DNA from: Nonomuraea sp. PA05
GTDB lineage: Bacteria; Actinomycetota; Actinomycetes; Streptosporangiales; Streptosporangiaceae
DNA: 64,000 nucleotides
Direction: 5' to 3'
Assembly (NCBI RefSeq): GCF_008086045.1
Contig: NZ_VSEY01000006.1
Coordinates: 248,001 to 312,000, forward strand
Shown here piece after piece: positions 27,454-35,282 of the stretch. Position 1 is the first letter of the stretch; every line of letters begins with the position of its first letter. The notes beneath the pieces are model-generated. The model saw nothing but the letters and a program-made list of their open reading frames with translations. It was not told where the DNA came from and did no database searches. The position numbers and the translations under genes were made by a program.

Positions 27454-28185
27454 TCACGCCTCGACGGTGAGCAACTTCTTACCCCCCGAGGTGACCACCT
27501 CGAAATGATCGATGTCCCGCAGTTGCGTGGCGCTGCCGCCGTGCATGTAGAGCGGGTCGGGCGACCCCGGCACTCCGTACCCGGCTGGAGGCACGGACCA
27601 CCCCGTCATCACCCGTCGCTCACCCGACTTGCCGACCGAGATCAGCTCGCACTCCAGCGGCCCCTTCACCCCGGACAGCTTGAGAGCCGCGTGCGTGCCC
27701 CAGCCCTTCGACTCCACGACCAGCCCGCCCGTCACGCCTTCCACGCCCTTGCCCTCGATGGGCTTGCCGTCGGCGTAGAACTGCTCGGCGGGGCCCATGT
27801 TCGTCCCCATGTGACCGCTGTGCCCCTGCGCCACCACCGGTGGGTCGTCCGCGCTGAGCTGCGTGCCGATCGTCAGCCCGCCGGCCACCAGCGTGACCGC
27901 CGCCGCCATCCCGATCACGAACGTGCCCCTGCGCGTCCGCCTGTCGGCCGCCTTCTTGCGCCGCAGCAGGTCCACCACTTCGCCCTGCGGCTCAAGGGAA
28001 GGAGGGCCGAGGTCCTCCACGGGCCCGATCCCATGCAGCACACTGGCCACACCCGCCAGGTCGGACAACTCGTAACGGCAGGGCGAGCAGCCGAGGAGAT
28101 GGGCCTCGAAGGCCAGCCGGTCGTCCTCGTCCAGGAGCCCGAGCGCGTACGCTCCGACGTCCGTGTGCTCGACTCTCGACGTCAT
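27454..28185 (-). CDS. Membrane anti-sigma factor with ZAS zinc finger
   Basis: A 243-residue protein. The cytoplasmic part has the zinc anti-sigma motif (HTDVGAYALGLLDEDDRLAF and then HLLGCSPC, H-x3-C-x2-C). One transmembrane helix follows at about 89-108 (FVIGMAAAVTLVAGGLTIGT), and the extracytoplasmic domain ends with a RskA-like region (GWGTHAALKLSGVKGPLECE). It should hold the upstream ECF sigma factor inactive until a signal outside the membrane triggers proteolysis. ATG 28185 overlaps the sigma stop by 4 nt. Confidence 0.87.
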   Translation of the reverse strand: MTSRVEHTDVGAYALGLLDEDDRLAFEAHLLGCSPCRYELSDLAGVASVLHGIGPVEDLGPPSLEPQGEVVDLLRRKKAADRRTRRGTFVIGMAAAVTLVAGGLTIGTQLSADDPPVVAQGHSGHMGTNMGPAEQFYADGKPIEGKGVEGVTGGLVVESKGWGTHAALKLSGVKGPLECELISVGKSGERRVMTGWSVPPAGYGVPGSPDPLYMHGGSATQLRDIDHFEVVTSGGKKLLTVEA

Positions 28186-28781
28186 GCCTTCACCCCCCTC
28201 TCCTCCAAGGCGATGCGCAACGCGCGCACGGCGTAATACACACGGGACTTCACGGTGCCCACCGGGATGCCGAGCGCTTCCGCGGCGTCGTTGACCGACC
28301 GGTCCCGCAGGATCGTCTCGTTGAGGATCTCGCGGTGTGCCGGCGACAACGCCTTCAGCGCCTCGGACACGACCACCTGGTGCAGCAGTCCCTCCATCTC
28401 GTCAGGCACGGGCACGCTCTCCAGCGGCCCGTCACCCGATTCCTGGGGGCGGGCGTCCCTGCGCCGCCGGTCATCGATCACGATACGTCTGGCGACCGTG
28501 GCGAGCCAGGGCATCAGTGAGACCGAGTCGGGGTCGAGCTGCTCCGCACTCCGCCAGGCCCGGATCATGGTCTCCTGCACCACGTCTTCCGCCCACTGCC
28601 GATCGCCCGCGGTCAGCCGGATCACGAAGGCCAGCAGCGGCCTGTGGTATTCCCGGTAGAGCGCGGACACGACCACCTCGTCGTCCGGGCGTACGCGCCG
28701 GATCCAGTGTCGTAAGCGCGGCTTGCCCATCGGGGCGGCTCCCTCGGCCGAGGGCGGGGGATACGTGCCGGTTCGCATCAT
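28182..28781 (-). CDS. ECF sigma factor paired with a ZAS anti-sigma factor
   Basis: A 199-residue sigma factor. Region 2: ALYREYHRPLLAFVIRLTAG and AEDVVQETMIRAWRSAEQLD, followed by MPWLATVARRIVIDDRRRR. Region 4: LSPAHREILNETILRDRSVN and AAEALGIPVGTVKSRVYYAV. The start is ATG 28781 or 28778 (AAAGGGG just upstream); M at 28730 has no ribosome site. The promoter upstream carries the GAACC/CGTAC boxes expected for autoregulation, and the same boxes precede the CHRD gene. Confidence 0.88.
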   Translation of the reverse strand: MMRTGTYPPPSAEGAAPMGKPRLRHWIRRVRPDDEVVVSALYREYHRPLLAFVIRLTAGDRQWAEDVVQETMIRAWRSAEQLDPDSVSLMPWLATVARRIVIDDRRRRDARPQESGDGPLESVPVPDEMEGLLHQVVVSEALKALSPAHREILNETILRDRSVNDAAEALGIPVGTVKSRVYYAVRALRIALEERGVKA

Positions 28782-28808
28782 TCCCCTTTCTCAGTCCGTC
28801 GAGAGGTG

Positions 28809-28835
28809 GTACGGGGAGCCGCCCTGGCACGGTTC
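28809..28835 (-). promoter_or_regulatory. ECF-type autoregulatory promoter of the sigma/anti-sigma operon
   Basis: Minus strand: TTGAACC (GAACC at 28835-28831), 17-nt spacer, CGTAC (28813-28809). Confidence 0.6.
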
Positions 28836-28859
28836 AACAGATCGGGGAAGATAATTCGA

Positions 28860-28889
28860 TTGCATCGCCGGGGACACCATGCGTAGAGT
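28860..28889 (+). promoter_or_regulatory. Housekeeping-type promoter of the leader ORF/rsgA unit
   Basis: -35 TTGCAT (28860-28865), 18-nt spacer, -10 TAGAGT (28884-28889). A strong Shine-Dalgarno (GAGGAGGTGAGG) for the 17-codon ORF follows. Confidence 0.45.
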
Positions 28890-28921
28890 CGCTCCGGTAA
28901 CTGATCGAGGAGGTGAGGACT

Positions 28922-28975
28922 ATGCGGGTCTTCCTGTTCAACGTGTCCTCATTCCACCTCCGGGCGTCCATCTGA
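28922..28975 (+). CDS. 17-residue upstream peptide before rsgA
   Basis: ATG 28922 opens MRVFLFNVSSFHLRASI and stops at 28975, 36 nt before rsgA. A very strong ribosome site (GAGGAGGTGAGG) precedes it, much better than that of rsgA, which starts with TTG. It is therefore likely translated, either as a regulatory leader or as a hydrophobic micropeptide. Confidence 0.55.
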   Translation: MRVFLFNVSSFHLRASI

Positions 28976-29011
28976 CCAGCCCGGTTCCTTCTCGATCAAA
29001 GGTTCACCGCG

Positions 29012-30109
29012 TTGTCTTACGATCTTTCTCTGCTCGGCTGGGCCGGCTTCCGCGCCGCCGAGCTGCCTGACGGCACCGTCCCGGCCCGCGTCTCCCGCGT
29101 CGATCGCGGCGCGGCCGAGGTCATCGCCGCCGACGGCCAGCACCACGCCAGATACGGCGCCCGCGTGCGCCGCGCCTCCGCCGCCGACCCGGTGGCACTG
29201 CCCTGCGTCGGCGACTGGGTCGCGCTCAAGTGGCTGCCCGAGGGCCGCTACGAGCTCGACGAGGTCCTGCCCCGCACCACCGCCTTCGTCCGCGGCGGCG
29301 TCAGCCGCGACTCGATCGGCGGCCTGTCGGGCGACGGCCAGGGGCAGGTGCTCGCCGCCAACGTGGACGTCGTCTTCGTGGCCGAGCCCTCCATGCACGC
29401 CACCGACTTCGCCGACCTCGGCCGCATCGAACGCCTCGTCGCCCTCGCCTGGGAGTCCGGCGGCACGCCCGTCGTGCTCATCACCAAGTCCGACCTGTTC
29501 GAGAGCGGCCTGGACGACCTCCTCGCCGACGTCCGCCTCGCCGCGCCCGGCGTGGAGGTGCACGCCGTCTCCTCGCTGCAAGGCGACGGGGTCCGGCTCG
29601 TCCGCGACCACCTCGACGGCTCCCGCACGGCCGTCATCCTCGGGCCTTCGGGCGCCGGCAAGTCCACCCTGGTCAACGCGCTGGCCGGGGGAGACGTCAT
29701 GGAGACCCAGCAGGTACGCGCCGCCGACGGGCGCGGCCGGCACACCACCGTGCACCGGGAGCTGATCCCGCTGCCCGGCGGCGGCCTGGTCATCGACACG
29801 CCGGGCATCCGGCGGATCGGCCTGTACGACATGGGGCAGGGCGTCGATCTCGTCTTCTCCGACATCGAGAGCCTCGCCGAGCAGTGCCGCTTCGGCGACT
29901 GCGGGCACGACGAGGAGCCGGGGTGCGCGGTGATGGCCGCCCTGGAGCGGGGGGAGCTGCCGGAGAGGCGGCTGGAGAGCTGGCGGAAGTTGCAGCGGGA
30001 GGCGGCGTGGATGGCTTCCAGGACTGATGCTCGGCTGCGTAAGGAGCAGCAGAACAAGTGGAAGATCATCACCAAGGAGATGCGCCGGTCGGGCCGCAGC
30101 CGCCCGTGA
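29012..30109 (+). CDS. rsgA: Ribosome small-subunit maturation GTPase RsgA
   Basis: A 365-residue circularly permuted GTPase that acts late in 30S assembly. The OB-fold is at the N-terminus (CVGDWVALKWLPEGRYELDE). GTPase motifs appear in permuted order: G4 VVLITKSDLFE, G1 GPSGAGKSTLVNALAG (about 211-226), then G3 DTPGIRRIGLYD. A zinc-binding Cys/His cluster (EQCRFGDCGHDEEPGCAV) follows. TTG 29012 starts MSYDLSLLGWAGF. The tail is basic. Confidence 0.93.
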   Translation: MSYDLSLLGWAGFRAAELPDGTVPARVSRVDRGAAEVIAADGQHHARYGARVRRASAADPVALPCVGDWVALKWLPEGRYELDEVLPRTTAFVRGGVSRDSIGGLSGDGQGQVLAANVDVVFVAEPSMHATDFADLGRIERLVALAWESGGTPVVLITKSDLFESGLDDLLADVRLAAPGVEVHAVSSLQGDGVRLVRDHLDGSRTAVILGPSGAGKSTLVNALAGGDVMETQQVRAADGRGRHTTVHRELIPLPGGGLVIDTPGIRRIGLYDMGQGVDLVFSDIESLAEQCRFGDCGHDEEPGCAVMAALERGELPERRLESWRKLQREAAWMASRTDARLRKEQQNKWKIITKEMRRSGRSRP

Positions 30110-30193
30110 CGCACCCTGCCCGCCTGCCCGGCCCGTCATCGGTCGGGTGGGCGGGCGCGCGGTGAGCGGCGGGTTCGCCGGGCTCGTCGGTGT

Positions 30194-30245
30194 GCCGGGC
30201 GCGTCGTGCGACGGGCTGGGCGCGCCGTGCGACGGGCCGGGCGCT
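30194..30245. repeat. 21-bp tandem repeat downstream of rsgA
   Basis: gccgggcgcgtcgtgcgacg recurs with a 21-bp period at 30194, 30215 and 30236 (the last partial). Confidence 0.75.
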
Positions 30246-30302
30246 CGGAACGGGCATGTGCGCGTGCGGGGAGGAGCGGGCGTCAGAGGGTAGGCACAGG
30301 TC

Positions 30303-30929
30303 ATGGAGCTCTTCGCAGACCGGGCCGACGCAGGGGCGCAGCTCGCCGAGCGGCTGCGGGACGCGCACGACCCCGTGATCCTCGCCCTGCCGCGCGGCGG
30401 CGTGGCGGTGGCGGTGCCCATCGCGCGCAGGCTCGACGCCGTCCTGGACGTGCTGGTGACCAGGAAGATCGGCTACCCGCCGACCCCGGAGCTGGGCGTC
30501 GGGGCGATCGCGGAAGGCGGCGAGCCGGTGTTCGACCGCCCGCTGCTGCAGCGCCTGGGCATGACCCCCGAGGACGTGGCGGACGTCGTCGAGGAGGAAC
30601 GGCGGGAGCTGGCCAGGCGGGTGCGCGCCTACCGCGGCGACCGCCCCCTGCCGCCCGTCGAGGGGCGGCAGGTGATCGTGGTGGACGACGGCCTGGCCAC
30701 GGGCGGCACCGCGAGGGCCGCGCTGCGGGCGGTCGCGACGGCCAAGCCCGCGAGGGTGACGCTGGCCGTTCCGGTGGGCGCGCAGGACACCGTGCGGTCC
30801 ATACGGGAGGAGGCGGACGAGGTGGTGGTGCTCAGGACACCGCTCGACTTCAGGGCGGTGGGGCAGTGGTACGAGCGCTTCGATCAGCTCAGCGACGCCG
30901 ACGTGTTGCACCTGCTGGGCCGCGACTGA
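30303..30929 (+). CDS. Phosphoribosyltransferase-domain protein
   Basis: A 208-residue type I PRTase fold. ILALPRGGVAVAVPIARRLD is the N-terminal block, RKIGYPPTPELGVGAIAEGG the flexible loop, and VIVVDDGLATGGTARAAL the PRPP-binding motif. Similar proteins are common next to dienelactone hydrolase or stress genes and their substrate is unknown. ATG 30303 is preceded by a weak AGGTC. Confidence 0.87.
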   Translation: MELFADRADAGAQLAERLRDAHDPVILALPRGGVAVAVPIARRLDAVLDVLVTRKIGYPPTPELGVGAIAEGGEPVFDRPLLQRLGMTPEDVADVVEEERRELARRVRAYRGDRPLPPVEGRQVIVVDDGLATGGTARAALRAVATAKPARVTLAVPVGAQDTVRSIREEADEVVVLRTPLDFRAVGQWYERFDQLSDADVLHLLGRD

Positions 30930-31018
30930 CGCAATTGCCCGCACCCGCACCCGCACCCGCACACCCGCATCCGCGCGCCGCCCGAACCGCGCCTGCGTGA
31001 CGCGCCCGCGGTCGTGTC

Positions 31019-31492
31019 TCAGCTCGCGATGATGGCCCAGACGACCTTGCGGGAGCCCTCGGAGGTGAGCCATCCCCACGCCGTGCACAACGCGTCCACC
31101 AGCCGCAACCCCCGCCCGTACTCGGAGAAGACGTCGGGGGTGGCCGCCACGGGCACCGTCTGGCTGTTGTCGGTCACCACGCACGCCAGCTCCGCCGCGT
31201 GCGACAGCAGCCGCAGTTGCGCGGCCCCGCCGCCGTGCCGCATGGCGTTGGTCACCAGCTCCGAGACCACGAGCTGAACGTCGAAGGCGTGCTCCACGGT
31301 GCCCCACGCGGTGAGCGTCTGGTCGACGAATCGCCGGGCCGTGGCGACGCAGGACGGCTCCAGCGCCGTGCCACGATGGAAGGGGAACACGGCGTCGCAT
31401 TCACCGGCACGCCCGTCTACCAGGACGGACGAGAGCCATCCTGGTGGCCGGGCACCTATGGCGGCTTGCGGCCGAGCGTCGAAAGTCGTCAT
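31019..31492 (-). CDS. Anti-sigma-type ATP-binding protein (HATPase_c_2, RsbW-like)
   Basis: A 157-residue protein. The GHKL N-box is QLVVSELVTNAMRHGGG and the G1 region is YGRGLRLVDAL. Such short kinases in Streptomyces either phosphorylate anti-anti-sigma proteins or act beside WhiJ/XRE regulators. ATG 31492 has GGGGGC upstream; ATG 31531 would extend it by 13 residues. It is divergent from the XRE gene, and the 129-bp gap holds two overlapping palindromes. Confidence 0.82.
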   Translation of the reverse strand: MTTFDARPQAAIGARPPGWLSSVLVDGRAGECDAVFPFHRGTALEPSCVATARRFVDQTLTAWGTVEHAFDVQLVVSELVTNAMRHGGGAAQLRLLSHAAELACVVTDNSQTVPVAATPDVFSEYGRGLRLVDALCTAWGWLTSEGSRKVVWAIIAS

Positions 31493-31576
31493 TCTGGCCC
31501 CCGAAGCGCGGTCTGGTGATCCAATACCCATCTTTACGGGGAGTGCTTACCGATGCAAGACTTTTCGTAGTTTACG

Positions 31577-31605
31577 GATGCGAATCGCATCTGCACGTGC
31601 AGATG
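31577..31605. promoter_or_regulatory. Overlapping palindromic operators before the XRE gene
   Basis: gatgcga-a-tcgcatc (31577-31591) and catctgcacgtgcagatg (31588-31605) are both perfect inverted repeats. The second ends 16 bp before the GTG start and shares the gcacgtgc core with the palindrome before the DUF397 gene. Confidence 0.65.
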
Positions 31606-31621
31606 ACCTGGGAGCGATGGA

Positions 31622-32503
31622 GTGAGCGCACAGAGCACGGAAGGAAAGCTTCTCAGCTATTCGCCGGGAAGCCCGACGGTGCTGCGGATCCTGCTGGGGA
31701 CGCAATTGCGCAGGCTCCGTACGGAGAAGGGTATCTCGCGCGAGGACGCCGGGTACTCGATTCGGGCATCTCATGCCAAGATCAGCCGGTTGGAGCTCGG
31801 CCAGGTCAGCTTCAAGCAGCGCGACGTGGCCGACCTGCTCACCCTGTACGGCGTCACCGACCCCAAGGAGCGCGAGCCTCTGCTGGCCCTGGCCAAGCAG
31901 GCCAACGCGCCCGGCTGGTGGCACAAGTACGGCGATCTGCTGCCCGCCTGGTTCGAGGTCTACATCGGCCTGGAGGGGGCCGCGGCCGGCATTCGTACCT
32001 ATGAGAACCAGTTCGTCCCCGGCCTGCTCCAGACCCCCGCCTACGCCAGGGCGGTGATCGAGCTGGCGCACGAGAAGGCGTCCCAGGACGAGCTGGAGCG
32101 TCGGGTGGCGCTGCGCATGACGCGGCAGAAGCGGCTGGAGAGCGGCCTGACGCTCTGGGCTGTGATCGACGAGGCCGTGGTGCGCCGCACGCTGGGCGGC
32201 TCCGAGATCATGCGGGAGCAGATCGCGCACCTGCTGGAGGTCACGGCGGAGCGCAACATCACGGTGCAGATCATGCCGTTCGACCGCGGCGGCCACGCGG
32301 CGGCCGGCGGCCCGTTCAGCATCCTGCGCTTCCCCGAGCGCGAGCTGCCCGACGTCGTCTACATGGAGCAGCTCACCAGCGCCCTCTACCTGGACAAGGC
32401 CGCCGATTCCGACCACTACATGGAGGTCATGGACCGGCTCAGCATCCAGGCGGAGGAGCCGAAGGCGACCAGGCGCTTCCTGGAACGGCTCATTTCCACA
32501 TGA
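31622..32503 (+). CDS. XRE-family regulator with DUF5753 domain
   Basis: A 293-residue protein. N-terminal HTH (20-80): LRILLGTQLRRLRTEKGISR, EDAGYSIRASHAKISRLE. The DUF5753 domain begins at about 115 (YENQFVPGLLQTPAYARAVI) and includes VQIMPFDRGGHAAAGGPFSI. In Streptomyces such genes are paired with a small DUF397 gene; WhiJ-type pairs affect development, and some pairs behave as toxin-antitoxin modules. GTG 31622 has GGGAGCGATG just before it. Confidence 0.9.
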   Translation: MSAQSTEGKLLSYSPGSPTVLRILLGTQLRRLRTEKGISREDAGYSIRASHAKISRLELGQVSFKQRDVADLLTLYGVTDPKEREPLLALAKQANAPGWWHKYGDLLPAWFEVYIGLEGAAAGIRTYENQFVPGLLQTPAYARAVIELAHEKASQDELERRVALRMTRQKRLESGLTLWAVIDEAVVRRTLGGSEIMREQIAHLLEVTAERNITVQIMPFDRGGHAAAGGPFSILRFPERELPDVVYMEQLTSALYLDKAADSDHYMEVMDRLSIQAEEPKATRRFLERLIST

Positions 32504-32597
32504 GCTGCTGAAACCCCTGTGATCCACTCCATACCGGGATTTTTGGTCGTCCGGTATATGGAGCAGCACCTGTTGCCGTATTGTCACCTCGCAAACG

Positions 32598-32615
32598 CGG
32601 ATGCACGTGCATCCG
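32598..32615. promoter_or_regulatory. Perfect 18-bp palindrome before the DUF397 gene
   Basis: cggatgcacgtgcatccg, centred 33 bp upstream of ATG 32639, shares gcacgtgc with the palindrome in front of the XRE gene. Probable XRE-protein binding site. Confidence 0.65.
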
Positions 32616-32638
32616 TAAGATCGCGAGGAGCTGCCCCC

Positions 32639-32872
32639 ATGCATGAGTTCCGGAACGGAACGCCCGCCGGCCGCCTTCCCGTCGTCTGGCGCAAGAGCAA
32701 GCGGAGCAACCCCAACGGCAACTGCGTCGAAGTCGCGAACCTGCCCACGGGGGAGATAGCCATGCGTAACTCACGCTTTCCCGAAGGGCCGGCGCTCGTC
32801 TACACCCGCGCCGAGATCACCGCGTTCGTCCTCGGGGCCAAGGACGGCGAGTTCGACGACCTCATCGTCTGA
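32639..32872 (+). CDS. DUF397 small protein (XRE partner)
   Basis: A 77-residue protein with the DUF397 signature VVWRKSKRSNPNGNCVEVAN, then IAMRNSRFPEGPALVYTRAE and FVLGAKDGEFDDLI. DUF397 proteins interact genetically with the adjacent XRE/DUF5753 regulator. ATG 32639 has GAGGAG 7 nt upstream. Confidence 0.92.
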   Translation: MHEFRNGTPAGRLPVVWRKSKRSNPNGNCVEVANLPTGEIAMRNSRFPEGPALVYTRAEITAFVLGAKDGEFDDLIV

Positions 32873-32937
32873 GGTCGTCCGAAGTCACCTGAGGCCGTCC
32901 GAGGTCGTCTGAGATTGTCCGAGGCCGTCCGGGGTCC
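32873..32937. repeat. Degenerate 10-12 bp repeats at the DUF397 gene's 3' end
   Basis: Units of the type ggtcgtccgag / gccgtccgag continue from the last codons (gtcgtctga at the stop is nearly repeated at 32913). Confidence 0.6.
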
Positions 32938-32981
32938 TCGGCCGGTCGCCGGGTTAAGGTCCTGGTGGCGTGGAGTTTCGG

Positions 32982-33638
32982 TCACGACTGCGGTGACGGG
33001 GGCGCGTTGTGCCAGCGCCAGCGTGTCAGACGGGGTCGGCCGGGAAGCTCGGCGCGGCCCGTCGCCCACAGCAGCGTCGTCCAGGGGTCCGTGTCCCCTG
33101 GGGCGTCGGGGAAGAGCCGGGCGAGCACGCGCGAGCACACCTCGGAGGGCGGGTCCCAGCTCAGGCCGAGGCCCGCGGCCAGGTCGTGCACGTGAACGAG
33201 CGTCTCGGTCAGGCCCATCGCGGCGCAGGCCGACGCGTCCGCGGGGCCGAAGCCGTGGTGGGCGCGGGCGTCCGGCGGCGCGGTGCGTACCATCGCGGCC
33301 AGCAGCGCGCCACTCGCCTGCAGCACCTGCATCAGGCCCGTGACGCCCGCGGCGGGGTCGGCGTGCACGGAGTTGGCCGGGCCGCCCGGCCTGCGGCTCT
33401 CCATGACGAACGGCACGTACACGTCCAGCGGCGGCGTGGTGAGGCCGAGTTGCACGGCGTAGGCGAACAGGTCGTCGGCCAGGTGCTCGGCGGTTTCCCA
33501 GCACGTCCAGTCGAGTGAGCCCGCCTTGGCGTCCCAGCCGGGCCGCGGCGCGTGGCGGAGTGTCTCGACGGCCAGGCTGATGATCTCTTCGAGGTCTGCT
33601 GCGGCGGTCGCGGGTGAAGCGTGCGGGGCTGGTGGCAT
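32982..33638 (-). CDS. DinB/MDMPI-fold protein
   Basis: A 218-residue protein. WTCWETAEHLADDLFAYAVQ and MGLTETLVHVHDLAAGLGL provide the His residues of the MDMPI fold; the C-terminus (DPWTTLLWATGRAELPGRPR LTRWRW) is typical of this actinobacterial branch. Predicted mycothiol- or metal-dependent, substrate unknown. ATG 33638 has AAGGTG 7 nt upstream; GTG 33656 is possible. A 15-bp minisatellite lies in its promoter region. Confidence 0.75.
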   Translation of the reverse strand: MPPAPHASPATAAADLEEIISLAVETLRHAPRPGWDAKAGSLDWTCWETAEHLADDLFAYAVQLGLTTPPLDVYVPFVMESRRPGGPANSVHADPAAGVTGLMQVLQASGALLAAMVRTAPPDARAHHGFGPADASACAAMGLTETLVHVHDLAAGLGLSWDPPSEVCSRVLARLFPDAPGDTDPWTTLLWATGRAELPGRPRLTRWRWHNAPPSPQS

Positions 33639-33649
33639 GGCAGGCACCT

Positions 33650-33723
33650 TATCCACGCGGTGCCATTCGCGCGGTGCCCATCCACGCTGTGCTCATCCAC
33701 GCTGTGCTCATCTATGCGGTGCT
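33650..33723. repeat. 15-bp minisatellite, about five units
   Basis: catccacgctgtgct at 33679 and 33694, with diverged units at 33650, 33664 and 33709. The array is flanked by a duplicated tggcaggc(a/g)cct segment (33638 and 33728). Confidence 0.85.
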
Positions 33724-33793
33724 GTGGCGTGGCAGGCGCCTCATTCACGAAGTGGCCGCCGACCGGGTGTGGCCGGCGGCCGGAGTGCTGCCG

Positions 33794-34996
33794 TCAGCGG
33801 TACACGCGCGGGTCGGCCTTGAGGCCGCGGGTCAGCCGTACGGTGATGAACTCGTTGTCGTCCGGCTTGCCGGCCGTGCGGCCGTTGGAGAAGGGGAAGT
33901 TGTTGTCGTCGAGCACGCCGAGCGTCCGGTCGTCGAGGATGATCACGTCCTCGATCGTCTGGAACGGGAACCGGAACGTGCCCGGATCGCCGCCCAGCCC
34001 GCGCGGGTCGGCGATGTTCAGCAGGTCGGCGACCAGGGTCTTGTCCAGGGTGCCGTCGCGGTCCTTGTCGCGCTTGTCGGCCAGGTAGATGCGCTTGACC
34101 TTGGCGGCGTCGCCCTGGCCGTTGTCCCGCTCGATGATCAGGAACCGGTTCTCGTCGACGGCGATGGCGTCGCCGATGGCGTGCGCGGGGTCCTCCAGCT
34201 TGTACGTCCACCGCTTGTCGGTGTAGGCCCGCTTGCGCAGGTCGAACTCGTACATGCGCAGCGTGCCCGCGGGGTCGCCGCTGACGGTGCCCTCAAGCAG
34301 CGGGTAGAGGCGGCGGCCGTCCACGCCCCTGGCCATGCCCTCGAAGCCCTTGCTGCCGGCCAGGTTGGGCTGGCCGCCGTTGAGTGCGGGGTTCTCGGGG
34401 GCCTGGACGCCGGGGAGCGCGACGGGCGCGTCGAGCAGGCGGCCCTTCTGGTCGAAGTGCAGCAGGAACGGGCCGAACTCGTCGCCGATCCAGTACGTGC
34501 CGTCCGTCGAGCGCACGATCGACTCGACGTCGAAGTCGGCGCCGGTCAGCGTGCGGTCCTGGCGGGTGAGCGGCCAGGTGACGAGCCCGCGCGGGTCGGT
34601 CAGGTTGAAGCCGCCGAGCACCTGGACGGACTTCGCCCTGAAGTCGGGCTTGATGCGGTGGACCCGCAGGAGGAAGTCGGAGCTGTTGGCCTTGTTGCCG
34701 AAGCCGTTGTCGGACAGCACGTCGTAGGTGCCGTCGTGGCGGCGCGCGATGCCGCTGAAGCCCTGCACCGGCTGGCCGGTGAACGGCGGGGTGACGCCGT
34801 TGACGGGCGCCGTGCCCAGGAGGGAGCCCGACGGCTCGCTGCCGGGGACGAAGGTCAGCGCCGGGAGGGAGGCGAACCCGGTCAGCGTGGCCTGCCCGAA
34901 GGAGGCAGAGGCCCGCTCGGGGTCCGCGGTGGCGGGGGCGGCCGCGAGGCCGAGGGTGAGCGCGCCCGCGCACGTCAGGATGGCGATGCGTTTCAT
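33794..34996 (-). CDS. Secreted phytase-like esterase (esterase-like activity of phytase family)
   Basis: A 400-residue exported protein with signal peptide MKRIAILTCAGALTLGLAAA ending near ATA. The body matches the phytase-like beta-propeller family: GFSGIARRHDGTYDVLSDNG, DFDVESIVRSTDGTYWIGDE, FEGMARGVDGRRLYPLLEGT, AVDENRFLIIERDNGQG. A Ca2+-rich Asp loop (DKRDKDRDGTLDKT) is also visible. Likely hydrolyses phosphate esters outside the cell; not proven. ATG 34996 is chosen since it starts the signal peptide. Confidence 0.85.
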   Translation of the reverse strand: MKRIAILTCAGALTLGLAAAPATADPERASASFGQATLTGFASLPALTFVPGSEPSGSLLGTAPVNGVTPPFTGQPVQGFSGIARRHDGTYDVLSDNGFGNKANSSDFLLRVHRIKPDFRAKSVQVLGGFNLTDPRGLVTWPLTRQDRTLTGADFDVESIVRSTDGTYWIGDEFGPFLLHFDQKGRLLDAPVALPGVQAPENPALNGGQPNLAGSKGFEGMARGVDGRRLYPLLEGTVSGDPAGTLRMYEFDLRKRAYTDKRWTYKLEDPAHAIGDAIAVDENRFLIIERDNGQGDAAKVKRIYLADKRDKDRDGTLDKTLVADLLNIADPRGLGGDPGTFRFPFQTIEDVIILDDRTLGVLDDNNFPFSNGRTAGKPDDNEFITVRLTRGLKADPRVYR

Positions 34997-35107
34997 GCCG
35001 GGCACACTAGGGCGGGCACATGACGCGATCCCGAACGCACGGCAACGGGCGATGACCGCCAGATGTCGGGCAGGTCGGGAATGTGGCGATTTGGGGGATG
35101 TAATGAC

Positions 35108-35142
35108 TTTCGCCACCGCAGGCGGTGCCTGCGGTGGCGAAA
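35108..35142. terminator. 16-bp perfect-stem hairpin
   Basis: tttcgccaccgcaggc and its exact complement flank a 3-nt loop (ggt). It lies upstream of the phytase-like gene, past the whiB operon end, and can terminate whiB read-through. Confidence 0.75.
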
Positions 35143-35173
35143 TCGCGTGCTGGGGTGGGACCACCCGGTGGCC

Positions 35174-35257
35174 TGATCAAGCAGTTGCCCCGACCGGGTT
35201 CACCGGAGCCTGACCGTCGGGTCAGGCTCCGGCTCATCGGGACAACTGCGTGATCAC
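35174..35257. terminator. 84-bp long imperfect stem-loop after whiB
   Basis: Inner arms ccggagcctgacc / ggtcaggctccgg pair perfectly around gtcg. Outer arms gatcaagcagttgccccga / tcgggacaactgcgtgatc pair with two mismatches. It begins 26 bp past the whiB stop. Confidence 0.7.
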
Positions 35258-35282
35258 GCGATGATGGTGATGCTGCCGGGTG

